From Bacteroidota bacterium (GTDB lineage Bacteria > Bacteroidota > Bacteroidia > Chitinophagales > LD1): 6,473 nt of DNA. Numbering within the stretch: the first letter of the stretch is position 1; every line of letters begins with the position of its first letter. The notes beneath the pieces are model-generated. The model made no database searches, had not been told where the DNA came from, and was given only the letters and a program-made list of their open reading frames with translations. Below are positions 1-5,749 of this stretch, piece by piece. The stretch spans positions 1 to 6,473 of the forward strand of contig JAFDYP010000138.1 in the NCBI GenBank assembly GCA_018267355.1, in the 5' to 3' direction. The position numbers were made by a program, and so were the translations under genes.

Positions 1-249
1 AAAAAGAAGATAGACCTGGATACATCAGTGAATATCGATTCGCTTTTTGAGCAGGTAGAAAAGAAATACGCTAACTATGAGGTAAGTACGATAGACGGCG
101 TCAAGGTGCAGTTTGAAAAAGACTGGGTACACCTGCGCCGTAGCAATACAGAACCTATCATCCGCATCTATGCAGAGTCAAACTCAGAGACTACTGCAGA
201 TAATATCGCCAATCAGATCATGAAAGACCTGCAGGAGTTTAGCAGGTAG
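1..249 (+). CDS. glmM: Phosphoglucosamine mutase, C-terminal fragment (5' end outside window)
   Basis: Frame 1 is open from the first base and ends in TAG at 247-249, giving the last 82 residues of a longer protein. Visible residues 46-52 read RRSNTEP, the phosphate-binding loop of domain 4 in alpha-D-phosphohexomutases, followed by IIRIYAES. The domain 4 helix (about 64-80) closes the protein. Family members of about 450-460 residues convert sugar 6-phosphates to 1-phosphates through a phosphoserine that would lie upstream of this window. The wording around the loop (WVHLRRSNTEPIIRIYAES) resembles the Bacteroidota phosphoglucosamine mutase, which makes glucosamine-1-phosphate for UDP-GlcNAc and so for peptidoglycan and lipid A in the cytosol. 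Phosphomannomutase or phosphoglucomutase cannot be excluded, because the substrate-selecting domain 3 loop is absent here. The GTG at 28 is an internal valine, not a start. Confidence 0.8.
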   Translation, partial: KKKIDLDTSVNIDSLFEQVEKKYANYEVSTIDGVKVQFEKDWVHLRRSNTEPIIRIYAESNSETTADNIANQIMKDLQEFSR

Positions 250-268
250 CTTATCTTGTAAAACTATT

Positions 269-310
269 AAAATGCACAATGCCCGCAAGTGAGCGGGCAT
301 TTTGCATTTT
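269..310. terminator. Bidirectional intrinsic terminator between convergent genes
   Basis: A 9-bp perfect stem pairs 278-286 (aatgcccgc) with 293-301 (gcgggcatt) around the loop aagtga. It continues, after one C/T mismatch, with 269-276 (aaaatgca) pairing with 303-310 (tgcatttt). The outer arms give a short T run on both strands. The hairpin lies 20 bp after the glmM stop and 14 bp before the stop of the minus-strand M20 gene, so it can serve both convergent transcripts. The T runs are short (four), so efficiency is uncertain. Confidence 0.85.
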
Positions 311-323
311 AAGACTGAGACCA

Positions 324-1694
324 TTATTTACTCATCTCAGCAAAGTACTGGAAGAAGTATGGTATTGTCTCAATCCCCTTGTAGTAGTTGAAAAGGCCAT
401 AGTGCTCATTTGGTGAGTGGATGGCATCAGAGTCCAGACCAAATCCCATCAGGACCGTCTTGGTACCCAGCACACGCTCAAACATGGTCACGATAGGGAT
501 ACTACCACCTGTGCGCTGTGGTATCGGTGTTTTGCCAAATGTCTTCTCCATAGCCTTGGACGCGGCACGATAGGCCACCGTATCGGTAGGTGTGACTGCC
601 GCCTCGCCTCCATGCAGGTTAGTCACTTTGACCTTCACATATTTAGGTGCGATACTTTTGAAGTGTTCTTCAAAGAGCTTAGTGATCTTCTCCGAGGATT
701 GATTGGGCACCAGGCGCATACTGATCTTGGCATAAGCCTTGGATGGCAGCACCGTCTTGGCTCCCTGGCCGATATAGCCGCCCCAGATACCATTCACATC
801 CAGTGTAGGGCGTATAGAGACGCGCTCAGGGGTAGTGTATCCCTTCTCACCCAGTTCCAGTGCCATATCAAGGTCCTTATTGTACTCCTCCTGGCTGAAT
901 GGCGCTTTGGCCATCTCTGCGCGCTCTGCATTTGACACGACTGCCACATCATCATAGAAGCCCGGTATATTTATTTTGCGATCTGCATCGTGCAGAGACG
1001 AGATCATATCGCAGAGTGCATTGATAGGGTTAGCCACAGCACCGCCGTATACACCTGAGTGCAGGTCACGGTTAGGTCCGGTCACCTCTACCTCCAGATA
1101 GGCCAGGCCTCGCAGGCCGGTGGTGATAGATGGGATATCATTGGCTATGATAGAGGTATCTGATATCAGCACCACATCGCTCTTGAGCTTAGTCGTATTT
1201 TCCTTGACGTATGTTTCGAGGTTCTCAGAGCCTATCTCCTCCTCTCCTTCTATCATGAACTTCACATTGCAAGGCAGCGCATTGTTCTTCATCATCGCTT
1301 CAAATGCTTTCACATGCATGTACATCTGACCCTTATCATCAGCGCTGCCGCGTGCATAGATGTTTCCATCCTTGATCACCGGCTCAAACGGCGGTGAGTG
1401 CCACAGCTCATACGGATCAGCGGGCTGCACATCATAATGGCCGTATACGAGCACCGTAGGTAGCTTAGGGTCGAGTATCTTCTCTCCATACACTACAGGA
1501 TAGCCTTTGGTCTGCTCCAGCACCACATTCTCGGCCCCCGCAGCTATGAGCTTCTCTTTTACAAACTCAGCAGTGCGGAGTACATCTGCTTTGAATTTTT
1601 CATCTGCACTGACCGATGGTATGCGTAGCAGGTCCAGCAGCTCATCGAGATGCTGTTGTTTATTGGCTTCGAGGTATGATTGTAGTTTTTCCAT
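324..1694 (-). CDS. M20 family metallodipeptidase (CNDP2/carnosinase-like)
   Basis: A 456-residue cytosolic protein without a signal peptide, close in length to the roughly 475-residue CNDP2 dipeptidases. All M20 dizinc-site motifs are readable. H86 is in GHYDVQP with D88. The bridging D119 is in SADDKG. Glutamates E152 (general base) and E153 (ligand) are in EGEEEIGS, D179 is in SDT, H212 is in DLHSG (lid domain), and H426 is in IHSPNE. The catalytic domain is split (about 1-190 and 380-456) around a dimerisation/lid domain (about 195-370). The expected role is hydrolysis of dipeptides or similar short peptides to free amino acids; the exact substrate cannot be read. The ATG at 1692-1694 gives the family's usual N-terminus. 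There is no Shine-Dalgarno sequence before it. A terminator upstream (1770-1793) implies that the gene has its own promoter in 1695-1769. TATATTAG there is a weak -7 candidate without a well-spaced TTG. It converges on glmM. Confidence 0.93.
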   Translation of the reverse strand: MEKLQSYLEANKQQHLDELLDLLRIPSVSADEKFKADVLRTAEFVKEKLIAAGAENVVLEQTKGYPVVYGEKILDPKLPTVLVYGHYDVQPADPYELWHSPPFEPVIKDGNIYARGSADDKGQMYMHVKAFEAMMKNNALPCNVKFMIEGEEEIGSENLETYVKENTTKLKSDVVLISDTSIIANDIPSITTGLRGLAYLEVEVTGPNRDLHSGVYGGAVANPINALCDMISSLHDADRKINIPGFYDDVAVVSNAERAEMAKAPFSQEEYNKDLDMALELGEKGYTTPERVSIRPTLDVNGIWGGYIGQGAKTVLPSKAYAKISMRLVPNQSSEKITKLFEEHFKSIAPKYVKVKVTNLHGGEAAVTPTDTVAYRAASKAMEKTFGKTPIPQRTGGSIPIVTMFERVLGTKTVLMGFGLDSDAIHSPNEHYGLFNYYKGIETIPYFFQYFAEMSK

Positions 1695-1745
1695 GACTTA
1701 GATTGAGGCGGCTAATATAGATGTTTTGCAATGCCTTGCCGTTGA

Positions 1746-1766
1746 TTTTCACGCACCGCGTGTAAA
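1746..1766. repeat. Small imperfect inverted repeat beside a terminator
   Basis: cacgc (1750-1754) and gcgtg (1758-1762) pair around a 3-base loop. After a T/T mismatch, ttt (1746-1748) pairs with aaa (1764-1766). It lies just beyond the terminator of the secreted oxygenase gene and upstream of the M20 dipeptidase. It could be a second hairpin of that terminator, part of the M20 upstream region, or chance. No protein-binding identity is recognised. Confidence 0.35.
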
Positions 1767-1793
1767 CAAAAAGCCCCTCCGGAGAGGGGCTTT
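1766..1793 (-). terminator. Intrinsic terminator of the secreted oxygenase gene
   Basis: A perfect 10-bp stem pairs aaagcccctc (1770-1779) with gaggggcttt (1784-1793) around a 4-base loop. Read on the minus strand, the GC-rich stem is followed by TTTTTGTTT (1772 down to 1764), a proper U-rich tail. It starts 22 bp beyond the stop codon of the 1815-3494 gene and separates it from the M20 gene downstream on the same strand. Confidence 0.9.
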
Positions 1794-1814
1794 GCTATCT
1801 TATTTTTGTATCAG

Positions 1815-3494
1815 TTACTGTACTACAAACTTACGCGTGTACGTAGCGCCATCTACACTCAGGCGGGCAAAGTAGATACCTTTGGCCAGCGCCTTAGGGC
1901 CCATGTCCATAGTATAGGTACCGGCCTGATTACGCTCTTCTTTTAGCGTAGCTACTTCACTACCTGCTACATTTACGATAGTAGCCTTGACAGTAGCAGG
2001 GTTATCGAGTGTGTACATCAGGGTGCCCTGATCAGTCATAGGATTAGGATAGACCGCAAACTTGATGTCACTGCTCTTCACCTCATTCACAGCAGTAGTA
2101 GCTATGCGCGTAGTATACATATAGTAGAAAAGCTGCATCTCATCAGCTGTAGTATAGCCAAAGTGGATGAGGTTGCCACCTGTATTATTCCATGTGGTCT
2201 GAGCTACTATACCACCACCATTAGAGAAATCTACAGGACGTTGAGGTACAAAGTACTTAACAGAAGGGTGCTCCCAGTCATAATAACCGCGATCAAATAA
2301 TGTAGCACCACTCGGATCATACTCATAGTCGCCATTGTATAGCGTGTCAGTGCTGTAGCCATTATGTGCAGATGGATCATTCACATACAGGTTATAGGCC
2401 GTACCATACTTGTGTGTGTGAGAAGACATCATCCAGATATAGCGCATTTCGCCATTGCCATTATCTCCGTCAGCGTATGGCAGGTCTGCCGTAGCATGAG
2501 GGAATATGATAAGGCCGGGATTATTGACCAGCCGGGTCTTCATCTCTATCGTATTAGATGTAGGCAGGTGCGGGGTCGTAGCTACATTCAGGTAAAAGTC
2601 GAACGGCTGCACACCTGAGTTGCCCGGTGCGGTATAGTTTTTCATGTGATAGTTCAGATCCAGGAAAGTCTTTTGCGGCCAGAAAAAGGCTGTCTGGGTA
2701 GGAAGTGAATATGTCTGGCTGGTCTGCCAGGCGCTGCTCAGTGACTTATTGCCATCAAAAGATGAATTGCCTGAGGTCAGCAGTATCCTGCGCATACCAT
2801 CAGGCATTGCAGCTGCAGAGGCAGAGTCATCAAAGCGGAAAAGCAGGAAGTGGTGAGACTGCGGGTTCATATTACCCTCCGTAGCGGTCACCTCTACATT
2901 ACCGGCAAAGTCTACTTCATGCTTGAGGCAATACTCTACTTCTGTAGTACCCGTACCCGGTACGAATATAGGCCCCATATGCACCTGCACACCTGTACCG
3001 GGAGCTGGCTTGGCCGGCTTAGGGTAGAAAGCTGCACGAGCAGTATCATTATAATAAGCATGGATCACATTGGTATCTATATAGTTGCCTGTCTGCCCGG
3101 CACCGTACATGATCCACTGACGGATAAACTCAGCCTCAATGTTGCTCAAGCCGGCATTCACGTGTACAGAGTCAGCCTCCGCAGCGGGGATATCCAGGTC
3201 CGTATCGAGCCAGCTAGCAGCCTTCTTCAGCAGATAGCTGTCATATGGCTGGTTGACCCACACCAGCTTTTCATTTCTGGCCAAAGATGCAGTATTGGTA
3301 GGCCGCTGGTTGACCAGCGCAGCATACACTGCTGCTGAAGAACCATCAAACTTCAGTGCTTCTGCAGAGGATGCACTGTGGCAGGCTGCATTGGAGCATT
3401 TCGTATGAAGGGTCGTATACACCATGTCGTAGGTATTTTGGGCAAATACTGACACCGGCATAAAAAGCACAGCAAAAAGTAATTTTTTGTACAT
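1815..3494 (-). CDS. Secreted protein: cytochrome c-like domain + PHM-type copper monooxygenase core + T9SS sorting domain
   Basis: 559 residues in four parts. (1) Residues 1-18 form a signal peptide (KK, hydrophobic core, VFA before Q19). (2) At about 20-135 there is a small cytochrome c-like domain with a CX4CH haem-attachment motif (C33, C38, H39) ending in FIRQWIMYGAG; M130 is a possible axial ligand. (3) At about 165-465 there is a copper type II, ascorbate-dependent monooxygenase core of the peptidylglycine/dopamine hydroxylase kind. SHHFLLFRF gives H214/H215 and LNYHMKN gives H283 (CuH site). SSHTHKYG gives H359/H361 and TADEMQLFYYMY gives M453 (CuM site). All six copper ligands of PHM are present, with similar spacing. 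(4) At about 476-559 there is a type A T9SS sorting domain (VYPNP, GIYFARL, final RKFVVQ). The expected route is Sec export, then T9SS passage to the cell surface or medium. The vertebrate disulphides cannot form, because C189 is the only cysteine in the core. Seen: motifs and order. Inferred: an oxygenase with tethered haem. The substrate is unknown. It has its own promoter (3526-3556) and terminator. Confidence 0.85.
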   Translation of the reverse strand: MYKKLLFAVLFMPVSVFAQNTYDMVYTTLHTKCSNAACHSASSAEALKFDGSSAAVYAALVNQRPTNTASLARNEKLVWVNQPYDSYLLKKAASWLDTDLDIPAAEADSVHVNAGLSNIEAEFIRQWIMYGAGQTGNYIDTNVIHAYYNDTARAAFYPKPAKPAPGTGVQVHMGPIFVPGTGTTEVEYCLKHEVDFAGNVEVTATEGNMNPQSHHFLLFRFDDSASAAAMPDGMRRILLTSGNSSFDGNKSLSSAWQTSQTYSLPTQTAFFWPQKTFLDLNYHMKNYTAPGNSGVQPFDFYLNVATTPHLPTSNTIEMKTRLVNNPGLIIFPHATADLPYADGDNGNGEMRYIWMMSSHTHKYGTAYNLYVNDPSAHNGYSTDTLYNGDYEYDPSGATLFDRGYYDWEHPSVKYFVPQRPVDFSNGGGIVAQTTWNNTGGNLIHFGYTTADEMQLFYYMYTTRIATTAVNEVKSSDIKFAVYPNPMTDQGTLMYTLDNPATVKATIVNVAGSEVATLKEERNQAGTYTMDMGPKALAKGIYFARLSVDGATYTRKFVVQ

Positions 3495-3525
3495 GACTGG
3501 TTTACTTGTGTTTTTGATTATCGGA

Positions 3526-3556
3526 TAAAGATAGCTAGTAATATATGATACTGCAA
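3526..3556 (-). promoter_or_regulatory. Bacteroidota-type promoter for the secreted oxygenase gene
   Basis: On the minus strand TTG (3556-3554), a 20-bp spacer and TATCTTTA (3533-3526) match the Bacteroidota housekeeping consensus TTG-N17-23-TAnnTTTG at all but the last base. Transcription would begin around 3520, leaving a leader of about 25 bases. That leader is A-rich (caaaaacacaagtaaacc) and has no Shine-Dalgarno sequence before the ATG at 3494-3492. The promoter sits in the 64-bp gap after the stop of the upstream acyl-CoA reductase gene, so the two genes need not be co-transcribed. Confidence 0.6.
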
Positions 3557-3558
3557 GG

Positions 3559-4587
3559 TCAAAGGCTTTTTAGGAACGTTAAAATATCTACGCCGTCTGC
3601 ATAATCAACCAACGACGGTTTTTGTGCGGTCCCGAAAGGCATAACATCCATATCTAACAATGGTCGAACCTCATCTCCCCCCACCACACATTGAATCTGC
3701 TCTATATGCAGGGCTATTTCCTGATTCAGACGGCCTATATCGCCATACCTTTCATAATACAGCATCGAAACGGGCGACGCGATGGCAGTCTGTTCCTGTA
3801 TCATCAATATCTCATTGGCCAGATGAGGCGTTTTATTCAGCAGCAGGATGGTCCGGTTGTAATCATAGTTATTCATGTACTTGCTATGGTGAAACATCCA
3901 CTGGTATCTGTCAAAATGGGGGAATAACCGTGTCATATCATAATCCTGAGGTACATAAAGCTTAGACACATTGCGGCAGCCAAAGCCAAAGTACATAAAG
4001 ATGTCATCGGCCAGTGCTGTCAGCTCCGCATCACTTTCCCTCCCGGTCAGTATGGCCACAGAGTTACGGTTTTTGCGAAGGACTTTCGGCTTGTCACGAA
4101 AGTAATACTCAAAGTAGCGATAGCTGTTATTGCTTCCAGTCGCTATCACCGCATCATAGTCCTGTAGCTTCTCTACGATCTGCGCCCGGCCGGGCAGTGC
4201 CGTATCCAGTTTGCACAGCATATCAAACACTACGGGGAAAAGCAGATCATCCTTGCCGGATAGCTTGACCTGCATAGGGTTCCCCATCATGTACACACAG
4301 AGAAAGTCATGAAACCCTACCAAGGGGATATTACCCGCCATAATGATACCCACCCGGGCTACAGGGTCCTGCCCAGGCAGATCATAAGCTGAGAGCCAGG
4401 TGCGCAGCTTTTGCCCATCCAGCATCTCCTCCGCTATCGCCCTAATGGCAGCGTGCGTGAAATCAGTAGTAAAAAAAGAATTGATGGTCGCAGTACGGTT
4501 TATGACCGCCTCCAGCAACTCGCTATCCTGCATTTTGCCTGCCAGGGCCACCAGGTGATTTATCCTTTGCTCTATTCTGTGGTGCAT
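3559..4587 (-). CDS. LuxC-family long-chain acyl-CoA reductase
   Basis: 342 residues with no signal peptide. LuxC-type reductases use NADPH to turn fatty acyl-CoA (or an acyl-enzyme) into the aldehyde through a cysteine thioester. Visible family motifs are GIIMAGNIPLVGFHDFLCV (80-98, start of the nucleotide-binding part), ATGSNNSYRYFEYYF (149-163), KNRNSVAIL (172-180) and FGFGCRNVSKLYVP (200-213). In the last motif C204 aligns with the catalytic cysteine of LuxC. The protein is shorter than Vibrio LuxC (about 480 residues), as is usual for the stand-alone Bacteroidota form. No luciferase, LuxD or LuxE is in the window, so bioluminescence is not indicated. The physiological product in Bacteroidota is not established to my knowledge. 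The ATG at 4587-4585 follows an A-rich gacaaaa leader without a Shine-Dalgarno sequence. The gene is divergent from ddl, and no clear terminator follows its stop. Confidence 0.88.
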   Translation of the reverse strand: MHHRIEQRINHLVALAGKMQDSELLEAVINRTATINSFFTTDFTHAAIRAIAEEMLDGQKLRTWLSAYDLPGQDPVARVGIIMAGNIPLVGFHDFLCVYMMGNPMQVKLSGKDDLLFPVVFDMLCKLDTALPGRAQIVEKLQDYDAVIATGSNNSYRYFEYYFRDKPKVLRKNRNSVAILTGRESDAELTALADDIFMYFGFGCRNVSKLYVPQDYDMTRLFPHFDRYQWMFHHSKYMNNYDYNRTILLLNKTPHLANEILMIQEQTAIASPVSMLYYERYGDIGRLNQEIALHIEQIQCVVGGDEVRPLLDMDVMPFGTAQKPSLVDYADGVDILTFLKSL

Positions 4588-4643
4588 TTTTGTCTATCTA
4601 TTTAGGCAGTGGAGTTGGTTTATCTACTATAAGATGAAAGAAT

Positions 4644-4657
4644 CCCCGCTACCGGGG
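4644..4657. repeat. Inverted repeat (hairpin) in the divergent reductase/ddl region
   Basis: ccccg (4644-4648) and cgggg (4653-4657) form a 5-bp GC stem around the loop ctac. No T run follows on either strand, so it is not a standard terminator. It lies in the 154-bp gap 4588-4741 between the divergent acyl-CoA reductase and ddl genes. Beside it, on the minus strand, GATATTTG (4667-4660) is a weak -7 candidate for the reductase, without a well-placed TTG. Confidence 0.45.
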
Positions 4658-4692
4658 TACAAATATCCATTAATTAGCGTTATAGTGCACAG

Positions 4693-4713
4693 GCCGGTAG
4701 GGTAAATACCGGC
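4693..4713. repeat. Inverted repeat (hairpin or operator) upstream of ddl
   Basis: A perfect 7-bp inverted repeat pairs gccggta (4693-4699) with taccggc (4707-4713) around gggtaaa, ending 28 bp before the ddl start codon. It would fold near the 5' end of the ddl message or could be a dyad operator. It shares the core ccggta/taccgg with the neighbouring hairpin at 4644-4657, so alternative pairings are possible. No T run follows. No known regulator site is recognised. Confidence 0.5.
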
Positions 4714-4741
4714 TGCGCCCGGACATCCTAAATAAAAGAGC

Positions 4742-5749
4742 ATGAAAAAGAATATCGCAGTCATGTGCGGCGGCCCCGGAGCAGAGGCCGGTATCTCCCT
4801 GAAAAGCGGCGACATCGTATGCCAGTACCTGGATAAGGAGAAGTATAACGTCTATAAAGTACTCATAGAAGAGCACAACTGGGTAGCTGAATGCGAAGGT
4901 ACCAGGTCTGTGGTAGACAAAAATGACTTCAGCGTGGTGATAGCCGGTAGCAAAGTGAAATTTGATGCTGTTTTTATAGCCATACACGGTACACCCGCCG
5001 AGGATGGCAGGCTGCAAGGCTATCTGGATATGATGGGGATACCATACAATTGCTGCGGTGTGATGACAGCTGCTATCACCTTTGACAAGAGCCGCACAAA
5101 GGAATACCTCAGGCCGTTTGGTATTTTGTCAGCTCAGTCAGTAGTGGCCAAAAGAGATGATGACCGCAGCCAGCTCTCGCAAAAGATCAACCAGGAACTG
5201 ACATACCCCCTGTTTGTGAAACCTAATAAAAACGGCTCCAGCTATGGCGCCTCAAAGGTAGACACAGCCGACGCGCTGGATGCTGCAATCAGACTCGCAT
5301 TTGACTACGATGATGAAATACTGGCTGAGGAATATATCAAAGGCACCGAGGTGACCTGCGGGGTGATACGCTACGAGGGGAAGGTGACCGCACTGCCGCT
5401 CACGGAGATCAGGAGCAAGAATGCTTTCTTTGACTACCAGGCTAAGTATGAAGGCCACTCCAGAGAGGTGACCCCGGCAGAGATCGATCCGACCATAGCG
5501 CAAAAGATACAAGCAACATCAGCCGCTATCTATGAGAAACTAGACTTCAAAGGTATGTGCCGCATAGACTACATCCTGCGTGATGGTCAATACTACATGC
5601 TGGAGGTAAACTCTGTACCCGGCCTCTCTGCAGAGAGCATTGTACCACAGCAGGCACGCGCATTCGGCCTGACGCTGACGGAGCTTTTTGGCAACTCTAT
5701 CGATGCCTGCCTCTCCGCGGCTAAAGCCGACTATGCTGATATAGAGTGA
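4742..5749 (+). CDS. ddl: D-alanine--D-alanine ligase
   Basis: 335 residues, normal for Ddl. The enzyme joins two D-alanines using ATP in the cytosol, making the terminal dipeptide of the peptidoglycan stem. Aligned by eye with E. coli DdlB, the catalytic residues are E15 (in GGPGAEAGIS), S166 (KPNKNGSSYG, S150 in DdlB) and K235-Y236 (QAKY, K215-Y216). Tyr rather than Phe there indicates a D-Ala product rather than D-lactate. R274, D276, E288 and N290 (LEVNSVPG) match the phosphate and magnesium ligands. IHGTPAEDGRLQGYLD and YNCCGVMTAAITFDK are Bacteroidota-style versions of family motifs. Domains: N-terminal (1-105), ATP-grasp centre and C-terminal (106-325). The glycine-rich N-terminal loop has G13 and G17 where DdlB has Ser and Glu. 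The ATG follows aaataaaagagc without a Shine-Dalgarno sequence, and no clear promoter was found. The 3' end overlaps the opposing gene by 19 bp. Confidence 0.96.
   Translation: MKKNIAVMCGGPGAEAGISLKSGDIVCQYLDKEKYNVYKVLIEEHNWVAECEGTRSVVDKNDFSVVIAGSKVKFDAVFIAIHGTPAEDGRLQGYLDMMGIPYNCCGVMTAAITFDKSRTKEYLRPFGILSAQSVVAKRDDDRSQLSQKINQELTYPLFVKPNKNGSSYGASKVDTADALDAAIRLAFDYDDEILAEEYIKGTEVTCGVIRYEGKVTALPLTEIRSKNAFFDYQAKYEGHSREVTPAEIDPTIAQKIQATSAAIYEKLDFKGMCRIDYILRDGQYYMLEVNSVPGLSAESIVPQQARAFGLTLTELFGNSIDACLSAAKADYADIE

Noticed and set aside
417..935. A 172-codon open frame on the plus strand inside the M20 dipeptidase gene
   Set aside because: It is antisense to a gene with every M20 metal-site motif, and its Cys/His-rich translation looks like reverse-complement codon bias rather than a protein.
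2850..3338. A 162-codon open frame on the plus strand inside the secreted oxygenase gene
   Set aside because: It lies wholly antisense to a gene with clear domains, and its translation has no recognisable motif or translation signal. It is a coding shadow.
3559..4587. Possible lux (bioluminescence) operon suggested by the LuxC-type reductase
   Set aside because: No luciferase, acyl-transferase or acyl-protein synthetase gene lies in the window, and the neighbours on both sides are unrelated.
4627..5017. Minus-strand open frames of 62 and 115 codons across the ddl start and its upstream region
   Set aside because: They mostly lie antisense to ddl, have no recognisable motif, and would block the divergent promoter region.
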